6,587 nt of DNA from Actinomycetes bacterium (GTDB lineage: Bacteria > Actinomycetota > Acidimicrobiia > Acidimicrobiales > UBA8190). The translations under genes were made by a program, and so were the position numbers. The DNA lies in contig JAJZYI010000192.1 in NCBI GenBank assembly GCA_021798135.1, forward strand, positions 1 to 6,587, given 5' to 3'. The notes under the pieces were generated by a model that was not told the origin of the DNA, ran no database searches, and saw only the letters and a list, made by a program, of their open reading frames with translations. Shown here one piece after another: positions 1-6,453 of this stretch (positions are counted from its first letter, which is position 1; each line of letters opens with the position of its first letter).

Positions 1-50
1 ACGGGGGAGGCGCGCACCCGGAGCGCCGGCGCCGCAGGGAGGGAACGCCC

Positions 51-1274
51 ATGGCCTCAGGTGCACCGTCGGTCGAGGACCTCGACCTCCCGATGCTCGA
101 CATCCTGGGGATGGACCGCGCCGAGGCGGTGGCCGCCATGGCCGGCGCCCGGGAGCGGGGCTGGCTCGCCCGCAGCCTGCTCGGCTTCGCCGTCACCACC
201 TACGACGACGCCGTCGCCCTCCTGCGCGACCGCCGCTTCCACTCGGCGCTGTCGCTCATCCCGGCGATGTCGGGCGTGGCGCCCGAGGAGTCGTTCATGG
301 GGCGGAGGCGGTCGATCCTGGCCATGGAGGGCGCCGAGCACGCCCGCCTGCGGCGCCTGGTGGCGCCGGCGTTCACCCCCGCCGCCGCCGACCGCCTCCG
401 GCCGCTCATGGACGGGGTGATGGACGCCCTGCTCGACGCGGTCGCACCGGCGGGCGCCGCCGACCTGGTGGCCTCGGTGTGCGAGCCGTACCCGGTGCCG
501 GTGATCTGCGCGCTGCTCGGCGCCCCGGCTGCGGACGCGCCACGCTTCTCCTCGTGGGCGACCGACATCTTCCGGATCTTCAACGGCAACCTGGCCGAGG
601 AGCTGCCGGTCGTGGAGCGGGCGGCCGGCGAGCTCGACCGGTACGTCCGGTCGATGGTCGAGGAGCGCCGCCGCCGGCCGGCCGACGACCTGCTCAGCGC
701 GCTCGTCGCCTGCGAGGAGGCCGGCGACCGCCTGAGCACCGACGAGCTCGTGATGCTGGCCGAGGCGGTCCTCATGGCCGGCACCGACACCACCCGCAAC
801 CAGCTCGCCTGCAGCCTGGCCCTCTTCCTCGACCACCCCGACCAGTGGGCGCTGCTGGCACGGCGGCCCGAGCTGGCCGGCCGCGCCGTGGAGGAGTCGA
901 TGCGCTTCCTCGGGGCGGTCCGCAGCACCGCTCGGGTCGCCGCCGAGGACGTCGAGTACCGCGGCGTGCGCTTCCCGGCCGGCACGATCGTCTCGATCCA
1001 CCTGGCCGGCGCCAACCGCGACCCGGGCGCCTTCGCCGACCCGGACCGGTTCGACCTCGCTGCGCCGCGGGACACCCAGCAGCTCACGTTCGGGTCGGGC
1101 ATCCACCACTGCCTCGGCGCCGCCCTCGCCAGGGCCGAGCTGCAGCAGGCCCTGCCGATGATCGCCCGCCGGCTGCCCGGCCTGGCGGCCGACGGGCCCG
1201 TGACGTGGAAGCCGCCGACGTTCGGCATCTGGGGGCCGCGCTCGCTCCCCGCCCGGTGGGACGCCCCGGCCTGA
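51..1274 (+). CDS. Cytochrome P450, soluble bacterial class
   Basis: Haem-thiolate monooxygenase, 407 residues, the usual length for soluble bacterial P450s, with no membrane anchor. The hallmarks appear in order: C-helix HARLRR (97-102), I-helix oxygen-activating AGTDTT (243-248), K-helix ExxR (E282, R285), an ANRDP segment (321-325), and the haem loop FGSGIHHCLG (347-356) with Cys354 as the axial ligand. All catalytic landmarks are intact, so it should be functional. Enzymes of this type take electrons from a ferredoxin and ferredoxin reductase; neither is in the window. The substrate cannot be read from sequence. The ATG at 51 is preferred because GGGAGGG at 37-43 lies 7 bases upstream. 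Its promoter must lie in or before the first 36 bases, where I see no clear -10 or -35. It converges on the downstream cyclase gene with 25 bp between stops. P450 identity is certain; family and substrate are unknown. Confidence 0.97.
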   Translation: MASGAPSVEDLDLPMLDILGMDRAEAVAAMAGARERGWLARSLLGFAVTTYDDAVALLRDRRFHSALSLIPAMSGVAPEESFMGRRRSILAMEGAEHARLRRLVAPAFTPAAADRLRPLMDGVMDALLDAVAPAGAADLVASVCEPYPVPVICALLGAPAADAPRFSSWATDIFRIFNGNLAEELPVVERAAGELDRYVRSMVEERRRRPADDLLSALVACEEAGDRLSTDELVMLAEAVLMAGTDTTRNQLACSLALFLDHPDQWALLARRPELAGRAVEESMRFLGAVRSTARVAAEDVEYRGVRFPAGTIVSIHLAGANRDPGAFADPDRFDLAAPRDTQQLTFGSGIHHCLGAALARAELQQALPMIARRLPGLAADGPVTWKPPTFGIWGPRSLPARWDAPA

Positions 1275-1299
1275 GGGCCCGGACGCCGGCGGCCGCTCG

Positions 1300-2895
1300 C
1301 TAGCCGGCGGCGCCCACCCGGTTGCCACCCATGCGCTTGGCGCCGTACATGGCGGCGTCGGCGACGGCGAGGAGCGCGTCGATGCCCGTACCGTCCTCCG
1401 GCGCCGCCGCCACCCCGGCGCTCAGGGTGACCCCGGGCAGCGGGTCCGCGCCCGACCGGCACGTGGCGTCCCACGAGGCGCACCACTGGTTCGCCCGCCG
1501 GCGGGCCACCGCCTTCGGCGTCCCGGGCAGGATGGCCAGCAGCTCGTCGCCGCCCATCCGGCAGCACACGTCGCCGGAGCGCATCTCGCCATCGAGGAAG
1601 CCGGCGATGCGCCGGAGCGCGGCGTCGCCCTCGGCGTGGCCGAGCGTGTCGTTCAGCTGCTTGAAGTGGTCGACGTCGATGAGGACGACGCTCAGCGGCG
1701 CCCCGGTGCCGGCGGTGACGGCGAGCTCCTCGTGCAGGGCCACCTCCATGTAGCGCCGGTTGAACAGCCCCGTCAGCGGATCGCGCACCGCCATCTCCTC
1801 GAGCTCGCGGCGCAGGCGCTCGGTGGTCTCCATCTGGTCCCGGAGCTGCTGCTGGGCCAGCTCCACGTCGGTGACGTCGCGCGCCAGGAGCAGGCGGCCG
1901 GTGGCGAGGCCGCGCCGGTTCACCAGTTCGGTCACCCGGACGTCGAGGTAGGCGTCGGCCACCTGCACCGTCCAGGCGTGCGGCGGCTCGTCCTGGAGCA
2001 GCGGCGACGTCCAGCTCCCGATGGCCAGGTCCACCCGCCGGCCCATGGCCCCCCCGCCCTGCACGTCGGGCATCGGCGTGGCCGTCGTCCGGGCGACGAA
2101 GGCCCGGGCGGCACGGTTCAGGTCGATGACCCTCCCCTGGGCGTCGACGACCACCACCAGGTCCTCCATGGTCTCCACGAGCACGTCGCGGGCGACGGGG
2201 ACCAGGTCCAGCGCCCGGAAGCGGAACAGCGCCCACCCGGTGCCCACCGCGGTGAAGCAGAAGGCCACGGGCGTGGGGTCGAACGGGCCGATGTCGACGA
2301 GGTGGAGAGCGAACACCACGTTCGCCGCCCACGGGACCGCGGCGCACAGCAGGGTCGCCACCGCCTGCCGGCGGAACACGCCTCGCTGGCGCACCGCCAT
2401 GCGGAGCAGGACCGCGGCGGCTACACCCAGCAGGACGTACGAGTAGGCGGTGTGGACGAGGAACAGCGGCCCGGGCGACCACGCCAGGCCGCGCGGGTCG
2501 CTGCCCACCACGTGTGCACGCGCGACGAACAGGTGGGTGACGGGGTTGGTGGCGGCAGCGACGAGCGCCAGGACGGGCTCGACGGCCAGCAGCCGGACCG
2601 TCCTGCGCGCCAGCCGGGCCTGGTCGCGCGTGACGCACAGGACGAGCGCGAAGAACGACGCCGGGACCAGCACCAGGCCCGGGTAGATCAGGAGGTCGAA
2701 GGCGACCATCGGGTGCAGCGCCGACGACGCCCACTGGAGTGCGTAGGCGACCGACCACCACGCCAGGCCGCACATCAGGACGGTGAGCGGGACGTACCCG
2801 GCATGGACCGCCCGCCGGCGCCACGACAGCGCGGCGAAGCCCAGCGACATCGCCGCCGCCACCGCCAGCACGATCACGTAGCCGTTGAGCTGCAC
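1300..2895 (-). CDS. Membrane 7TM-PAS-GGDEF diguanylate cyclase (GGDEL variant)
   Basis: Predicted c-di-GMP synthase (2 GTP to c-di-GMP), 531 residues, in the cytoplasmic membrane. Residues 1-225 form about seven hydrophobic helices (near 5-22, 35-54, 65-88, 100-116, 143-166, 175-197, 205-224), resembling the 7TM sensor region found on some histidine kinases. A PAS domain follows (about 237-345), then a helical linker (346-370), then a GGDEF domain from RDPLTGLFNRR (371) to the end. Catalytic positions are present: D407, N415, D424, and GGDEL at 448-452 with the metal-binding acid kept. RSGD at 439-442 sits five residues upstream, where the RxxD product-inhibition site belongs. The last motif residue is Leu instead of Phe, which may lower activity. 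The start is GTG with GGAGG 4 bases upstream. It is last in the minus-strand block, 157 bp after the other cyclase. The ligand sensed is unknown, and activity is inferred. Confidence 0.92.
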   Translation of the reverse strand: MQLNGYVIVLAVAAAMSLGFAALSWRRRAVHAGYVPLTVLMCGLAWWSVAYALQWASSALHPMVAFDLLIYPGLVLVPASFFALVLCVTRDQARLARRTVRLLAVEPVLALVAAATNPVTHLFVARAHVVGSDPRGLAWSPGPLFLVHTAYSYVLLGVAAAVLLRMAVRQRGVFRRQAVATLLCAAVPWAANVVFALHLVDIGPFDPTPVAFCFTAVGTGWALFRFRALDLVPVARDVLVETMEDLVVVVDAQGRVIDLNRAARAFVARTTATPMPDVQGGGAMGRRVDLAIGSWTSPLLQDEPPHAWTVQVADAYLDVRVTELVNRRGLATGRLLLARDVTDVELAQQQLRDQMETTERLRRELEEMAVRDPLTGLFNRRYMEVALHEELAVTAGTGAPLSVVLIDVDHFKQLNDTLGHAEGDAALRRIAGFLDGEMRSGDVCCRMGGDELLAILPGTPKAVARRRANQWCASWDATCRSGADPLPGVTLSAGVAAAPEDGTGIDALLAVADAAMYGAKRMGGNRVGAAG

Positions 2896-2915
2896 TCGCC
2901 CTCCGTCGCCGGGAA

Positions 2916-2940
2916 CGACACCACGTTGAGTGTCGGCACT
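2916..2940 (-). promoter_or_regulatory. Inverted repeats just upstream of the 7TM cyclase start
   Basis: CGACAC at 2916-2921 and GTGTCG at 2930-2935 form a perfect 6 bp inverted repeat with an 8-base centre. A second, overlapping imperfect dyad, AGTGTCGGCACT, spans 2929-2940. Both end about 20-45 bases before the GTG start at 2895, where an operator or a leader hairpin could act. No convincing -10/-35 pair is visible nearby. Short inverted repeats are common by chance in GC-rich DNA, so this is only a candidate site. Confidence 0.3.
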
Positions 2941-2947
2941 GCCGGGG

Positions 2948-3015
2948 GCGAACCTGAGGCGGCAGGGAGCGAACCCGACGCGGGGCCGGCTGCGGCAGCG
3001 CCACGGGCCGGCTGC
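2948..3015. repeat. Two pairs of direct repeats spaced 21 and 22 bp
   Basis: In the gap upstream of the 7TM cyclase, GCGAACCTGAGGCG (2948-2961) recurs as GCGAACCCGACGCG (2969-2982), 12 of 14 identical, with starts 21 bp apart. Immediately after, GGGCCGGCTGC (2983-2993) recurs exactly at 3005-3015, with starts 22 bp apart. Spacings of about two helical turns put both copies of each pair on the same DNA face, as in binding sites for cooperative regulators. The region encodes no protein I can support. A binding role is inference. Confidence 0.4.
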
Positions 3016-3024
3016 AGTGGTGCC

Positions 3025-3050
3025 CGCCGGCGACCGGGCGGCCGCCGGCG
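3025..3050 (-). terminator. GC hairpin right after the three-PAS cyclase stop
   Basis: CGCCGGCG at 3025-3032 and again at 3043-3050 (each self-complementary) can pair as an 8 bp all-GC stem around a 10-base loop. It begins 3 bases past the TAG stop of the minus-strand gene ending at 3053. There is no T-run after it, so it is not a classical intrinsic terminator. It could act as a T-less terminator or an RNA-stabilising hairpin separating the two cyclase genes. Such stems also arise by chance at this base composition. Confidence 0.3.
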
Positions 3051-3052
3051 CG

Positions 3053-4660
3053 CTAGGCGACGGGACCGGTCCGGCCGCGGGGCGACGAGCGGGTGCGCTT
3101 GACCGCGAACATGGCCTGGTCTGCCCGCCTGACGAGCGAAGCGTGGTCGTCGCCCTCGACGGGGCGGGCTGCGCCGATGCTGGCGCGCGGCTGCCAGCTC
3201 CCCCCGCCGAGCTCGATCGGCCCGCCGAGCGCGAGCTCCAGGCGCTCCCGGATGACGTCCTCGTCGGTCTGCGCCGAGCGGCTGCAGACGGCGACGAACT
3301 CGTCGCCGCCGTAGCGGGCGACCACGTCCTCGGGGCGGAGCCCCAGGCGCAGCCGGCGCGCCACCTCGGCGAGCACCGCGTCGCCGGCGTCGTGGCCGTA
3401 GGTGTCGTTCACGACCTTGAACCCGTCGAGGTCGACGAACAGCACCAGCGTCCCCGCCGGGTCCTCGGCCAGCGCGGCCTGCAGGTGCTCCTCCAGGCCG
3501 TGGCGGTTGGGCAGCCCCGTCAGCGGGTCCTCGCGCGCCTCGCGGCGCAGCCGGACGGCCGCCGACACCTCCGACAGCGAGCCGACGAAGCTCCGCGGCC
3601 CCTCACGCGTGCCGCCCATGGACCGCACGCTGAGCCGCCACACCGACGCGCCGTCGCTGCCGCCGAGCTCGACCGAGCGCCGGTCGGCCTGCGTCGCGGT
3701 GGCCAGGTCCCGCAGCATCGCGTCGAGCACCGGCCGGTCCTCCGTCGCCACGATGTCGTGGAGGCGGGTGACACCCGGGCGCCCGTGGAGCAGTTCGGTC
3801 CACCGGGCGTTGTGGAACTGGACCGTCCCGTCCGCGCTGCAGCGGAAGACGGCCGAGGGGACCTCGTCGGCCAGGAGCCGGAAGTCCTCGGCGAGGGCGC
3901 GCACCTCCGCCTCGCGCTGGCGCAGCGCCTGCTCCTGCGCCATGCGCACGGTGATGTCCCACACCACCGCCATGACCGGTGCGTCCCCGCTGTCCGTCCG
4001 GTTCAGGTACGAGGCCTCCAGCCAGATCGACGTGCCGTCCTTGCGCAGCCACGGCCGCCGGCTGGTGTTGACGTTGCCCGGGCGGGAGCGCAGCTGCACC
4101 CAGAGGTCGACCGAGTCGCTGGCGCTCTCCAACGGCAGGAACTCGGTGGGCCGCCGGCCGACCACCTCGTCGACGCGGTAGCCGAGCATGTCCTGGAGCC
4201 GCCCCTCGACCGCGGTGATCTGGGCGTGCTCGTCGATCGTCAGGACCATCCAGTTGGCCGCGTCGTGGTCGCCGGCGACCTGCTCCACGGGCGGGTCGAT
4301 GGGCGGGCCGTCGACCTCGCGCACCAGGACCACCAGGGCGCCGACGTCGTCGCTGTCGAGCAGGTTCAGCCAGGTGATCTCGGTGTGGTGCCAGTCGCCG
4401 ATGACCGCCGACCGGACGCGGCCCGTCACCAGCTCGCCGGGCTGGGCGAGGCAGCGGCCGAACAGGTCGATGAGCACCGGGCGGTCGGCGGGGTAGATCG
4501 CGGCGATGACGTCCGGCGAGTCGCCCTCGATGACCGCCAGCGAGGCGTCCCGCAGCCACGCCGGCACCGGCACCGTGCCGGCGTTGGCGTCGCGCAGGCA
4601 GACGCTCTGCCCCTGGGCAAGGTCGCACACCTCATCGCGCGTCCACGTCCGCCTCCCCAC
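3053..4660 (-). CDS. Cytosolic PAS-PAS-PAS-GGDEF diguanylate cyclase
   Basis: Predicted c-di-GMP synthase of 535 residues with no membrane segment or signal peptide. Three PAS-type sensor regions are readable: a divergent one at about 25-115; a clear one at 135-248 with a PAC-type tail (RKDGTSIWLEAS, 206-217); and a third at about 262-370. The GGDEF domain follows from EDPLTGLPNRHG (377). Key residues are intact: D410, N418, D427, and GGDEF at 451-455. RPED at 442-445 lies exactly five residues upstream, the canonical inhibitory c-di-GMP site. The far C-terminal ADQAMFAVKRTRSS departs from the usual AMY.AK..GRN ending. No EAL or HD-GYP domain is fused, so it should only synthesise. It lies 43 bp downstream of the secreted-protein gene, probably in one transcript. 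The start is uncertain: the GTG at 4660 has AGGAG only one base upstream, and the next in-frame GTG is codon 11. PAS ligands are unknown. Confidence 0.93.
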   Translation of the reverse strand: MGRRTWTRDEVCDLAQGQSVCLRDANAGTVPVPAWLRDASLAVIEGDSPDVIAAIYPADRPVLIDLFGRCLAQPGELVTGRVRSAVIGDWHHTEITWLNLLDSDDVGALVVLVREVDGPPIDPPVEQVAGDHDAANWMVLTIDEHAQITAVEGRLQDMLGYRVDEVVGRRPTEFLPLESASDSVDLWVQLRSRPGNVNTSRRPWLRKDGTSIWLEASYLNRTDSGDAPVMAVVWDITVRMAQEQALRQREAEVRALAEDFRLLADEVPSAVFRCSADGTVQFHNARWTELLHGRPGVTRLHDIVATEDRPVLDAMLRDLATATQADRRSVELGGSDGASVWRLSVRSMGGTREGPRSFVGSLSEVSAAVRLRREAREDPLTGLPNRHGLEEHLQAALAEDPAGTLVLFVDLDGFKVVNDTYGHDAGDAVLAEVARRLRLGLRPEDVVARYGGDEFVAVCSRSAQTDEDVIRERLELALGGPIELGGGSWQPRASIGAARPVEGDDHASLVRRADQAMFAVKRTRSSPRGRTGPVA

Positions 4661-4703
4661 GCTCCTGTCATCGGCTCGGGCACCTGGATCCTTGAACTCG
4701 CAA

Positions 4704-6023
4704 CTACACGAGGAGCGTCCGCGACGCGCGCTCCGGCACGGTCGCGGTGCCCGAGCCGAGGAACGGCGCGTCGCCGAAGGCGAAGACCCCGCCGTCCGCG
4801 CCGAGCAGCCAGTAGCCGTGGCCGCCGGCGGTCGCCGCCATCGCGGCGATGGGGGCTGCCGGGGTGACGTGGACCGACGGGAGCGAGCCGTAGAACCCCG
4901 GGGCGGGTTCGCCGGCCGCGTAGGTGAAGACGCCGCCGTCGACCTCGGCCGCCCAAGCGCCGGGCGTCCCCGTCGCGGCGGGAGCGACCCCGACGAACGG
5001 CGCCACCGTGCCGCCCGCCATGCTCGGGCCGTTCAGCACCGTCGGCAGCGCCCGTGAACCGGCGAACGCCAGCACGGTGTCCTCGTACTCGGAGGTGACG
5101 ACGTACCCGGCCGACGGGGTCGGCCCCGGCATCGCCGCGATGGCGGAGAACGGCTCGTCGGCGAACCCCTGGCCGGCGGCCTCGCCGAGGAAGGGGGCGT
5201 CGCCGAAGGCGAACACCCCGCCGTCGGCACCGAGCAGCCAGTAGCCGCGGCCGCCGGGCGTGGCGGCCATGCCGACGACCGGGCCGGCGGGGGTGACCCC
5301 CATGCCGGGCAGCGAGCCGAGGTAGCGGGCGTCGCCGAAGGCGTAGACCCCGCCGTCGGCGCCCACCAGCCAGTAGCCGCCGCCGTCGGGCGTGGCGGCC
5401 ATGCCGACGATCGGCGCCACCGGGTCGATCCCCATGCCGGGGAGCGAGCCGTGGTAGGCGGCGTCGCCGTAGGCGTGGACGCCGCCGCCCGCCTGGGCCA
5501 GCCAGTAGCCGCGGCCGTCGGGGGTGGGCGCCATCGCCACGAACCGCCCCGACGGGTAGGCGGCGGTGACGGTGAGCGCCACGCTGGCCGCGGGTGCGCC
5601 GTCGCAGCTGTTGGCGAGCGTGTACGTCCCCGGCCCCACCGCCTCCCCGCTCTGGCGGGAGGCGGCCAGGTAGGCGGGGACGGCGAAGTCGTAGGTCCAC
5701 GAGGCGCCGGCGACCTCGGTCGGGAACAGCTCCAGCACCGGGTAGGCCCCGGGAGGGACGAAGCCCGGCACCGGCGTGGTGCCCGACGCCGTCAGGAAGG
5801 CGAGCATCGACGACCGGCCCCTGCAGCTGGCGGCGTCGTGGCCCGACACCACCACCACCTGGCCGACCGCCGCCGCCGTGCTCGACACCGACAGGGTGTT
5901 GCCGACGGGCTGCCCGCCGGCCGGTGCCGCGCCGGTCCCGACCGCCCCTACCGCCCCTACCGCCGCGGCGATCCCCAGCACGCCGACGAGGAGCGTGCCC
6001 GCCGACCGTCGGGTCCCCGGCAT
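4704..6023 (-). CDS. Secreted GYWL/ADGG-repeat protein, possible six-bladed propeller
   Basis: A 439-residue exported protein of unknown function. It starts with a signal peptide: Arg5-Arg6, a hydrophobic core at about 11-33, and likely cleavage near 33-38. It is Sec-like, since no full twin-arginine consensus is seen. Residues 42-155 look like a beta-rich Ig-type domain, with Cys67 and Cys140 able to pair. From 161 to 430 come six units of about 38-50 residues with the pattern MAATPDGGGYWLVGADGGVYAF followed by GDA..LGS. Units 1, 2, 3 and 6 are well conserved; units 4 (294-343) and 5 (344-392) are degenerate. No catalytic motif, LPXTG or membrane anchor is seen, so it should be released or held non-covalently. 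The ATG at 6023 is the only reasonable start: an in-frame stop lies at 6090-6092, with no ATG or GTG between. Its ribosome site is weak. A repeat protein of this style is familiar to me from actinobacteria, but without an assigned role. Confidence 0.88.
   Translation of the reverse strand: MPGTRRSAGTLLVGVLGIAAAVGAVGAVGTGAAPAGGQPVGNTLSVSSTAAAVGQVVVVSGHDAASCRGRSSMLAFLTASGTTPVPGFVPPGAYPVLELFPTEVAGASWTYDFAVPAYLAASRQSGEAVGPGTYTLANSCDGAPAASVALTVTAAYPSGRFVAMAPTPDGRGYWLAQAGGGVHAYGDAAYHGSLPGMGIDPVAPIVGMAATPDGGGYWLVGADGGVYAFGDARYLGSLPGMGVTPAGPVVGMAATPGGRGYWLLGADGGVFAFGDAPFLGEAAGQGFADEPFSAIAAMPGPTPSAGYVVTSEYEDTVLAFAGSRALPTVLNGPSMAGGTVAPFVGVAPAATGTPGAWAAEVDGGVFTYAAGEPAPGFYGSLPSVHVTPAAPIAAMAATAGGHGYWLLGADGGVFAFGDAPFLGSGTATVPERASRTLLV
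4734..5543 (-). repeat. Six in-gene repeats encoding the GYWL/ADGG units
   Basis: Units on the minus strand run 5543-5409, 5408-5277, 5276-5145, 5144-4995, 4994-4848 and 4847-4734. Units 2, 3 and 6 remain strikingly similar as DNA, for example the stretch near 4770-4829 compared with 5199-5258, while units 4 and 5 have drifted. The units are 132-150 bp long and multiples of three, so gain or loss of a unit keeps the frame. Lengths of 44-50 residues and a count of six fit a propeller-like fold, which is inference. Confidence 0.8.
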
Positions 6024-6044
6024 CCGCTTGTGGCTGATCCCACC

Positions 6045-6050
6045 ATTGTC
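6045..6050 (-). promoter_or_regulatory. Weak candidate -10 for the secreted-protein gene
   Basis: On the minus strand GACAAT (four of six matches to TATAAT) lies 22 bases before the ATG at 6023, which would give a leader of about 15 bases. This would fit the poor ribosome site, since short-leader transcripts are common in actinobacteria. The -35 position reads GGCGCG and gives no support. It is one of the few AT-containing spots in the upstream region, hence the mention. Confidence 0.2.
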
Positions 6051-6090
6051 GCGCGCACGCCCCTGCCCGCGCCGGCCGTGGAGGGACCGT

Positions 6091-6096
6091 TAGGGT
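6091..6096 (+). promoter_or_regulatory. Candidate plus-strand -10, TAGGGT
   Basis: TAGGGT matches the actinobacterial -10 pattern TAnnnT and is followed by a purine-containing start region (GAGCAACC). A transcript from here would run through the 16 bp tandem repeats and reach the small open frame at 6277 with a leader of about 170 bases. No -35 hexamer is recognisable 16-18 bases upstream. The other 6024-6171 bases hold no gene I can support. Confidence 0.25.
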
Positions 6097-6171
6097 GAGC
6101 AACCACCGCCCCTCGGCGCGTGGGAGGACGCGGCCGGCCCCGGCTCGGGACGCGTCGTCGTCCACCTCCGG

Positions 6172-6267
6172 GGCACGGCGAGCACAGGGCACAGCGAGCC
6201 CAGGGCACAGCGAGCCCAGGGCACAGCGAGCCCAGGGCACAGCGAGCCCAGGGCACAGCGAGCACAG
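6172..6267. repeat. Six tandem copies of a 16 bp repeat
   Basis: Six head-to-tail 16 bp units with no spacers. Units 2-5 (6188-6251) are identical, GGCACAGCGAGCCCAG. Unit 1 (6172-6187) has G for A at position 6 and A for C at position 13. Unit 6 (6252-6267) has only the A at position 13. A 16 bp period is not a multiple of three, so any reading frame through it cycles through all frames; it is not a coding repeat. As plus-strand RNA, GGGC-ACAGCGA-GCCC can fold four times in a row (from 6187, 6203, 6219 and 6235), and the A changes in the outer units break that stem. Each junction also makes the dyad GCCCAGGGC. It lies 149 bp upstream of the secreted-protein start and directly before the ribosome site of the small plus-strand frame. 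It could be a minisatellite, an array of protein-binding sites, or a structured leader. Confidence 0.97.
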
Positions 6268-6276
6268 GGAGGAAGG

Positions 6277-6453
6277 ATGGTCGGAGACGAGGTCCCGCCC
6301 CGGGGAACGGACCCGGGCCTCGCACGGCTCGCCTGGCCGGCCGAGCTCGTGCCCGGTCGGCGGCCCGTCACAGGCCGGCGCAGCGGTCAGGCTGCCGTGC
6401 GCCGCGCTCGCCACGGTGGCTCCCGCCGGCCGGCCGAGCCGCTCGCCGGCTGA
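6277..6453 (+). CDS. Possible small gene, 58 residues, function unknown
   Basis: I do not recognise this protein. The case for it is positional. The ATG at 6277 has a strong GGGAGG (6267-6272) four bases upstream, directly after the 16 bp repeat array, and the TGA at 6451 lies in the loop of a 9 bp hairpin. The first 28 or so codons (MVGDEVPPRGTDPGL...) mostly end in G or C, as in the real genes here. From residue 28 on it is rich in Arg and Gly and looks more like chance reading of GC-rich DNA. There is no signal peptide, membrane segment or Cys motif. It could be a small basic protein, a leader peptide, the remnant of a broken gene, or spurious. The reverse strand is also open here, which is expected at this GC content. 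Confidence 0.3.
   Translation: MVGDEVPPRGTDPGLARLAWPAELVPGRRPVTGRRSGQAAVRRARHGGSRRPAEPLAG

Noticed and set aside
1281..1311. Hairpin terminator between the convergent P450 and cyclase genes
   Set aside because: GCCGGC motifs recur here and can pair, but the stem is short, overlaps the cyclase stop, and has no T-run; it is not distinguishable from background.
200..3004. Very long minus-strand open frame of 934 codons crossing the P450 and 7TM cyclase genes
   Set aside because: It is low-complexity Arg/Pro/Gly sequence antisense to the P450 and out of frame with the cyclase; long open shadows are expected at this GC content.
4683..4697. tRNA T-arm-like GTTCAAGGATCC on the minus strand, possible attachment site
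   Set aside because: No cloverleaf, acceptor stem or anticodon arm fits the 43 bp gap, and no integrase is present.
2930..4867. Plus-strand open frame of 645 codons opposite the three-PAS cyclase
   Set aside because: Its composition is a mirror of the GGDEF gene, with no recognisable domain, while the opposite strand has clear PAS and GGDEF motifs.
6172..6267. CRISPR array
   Set aside because: The units are 16 bp, contiguous and without spacers, and no cas gene is nearby.
6172..6267. Iterons of a replication origin
   Set aside because: No rep or dnaA gene or AT-rich melting region is visible in the window; repeat arrays alone do not establish an origin.
4426..6414. Minus-strand open frame of 662 codons running through the secreted gene and the 16 bp repeats
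   Set aside because: It is out of frame with the signal peptide and repeat protein, is rich in Arg and Gly, and passes through a repeat whose period is not a multiple of three.
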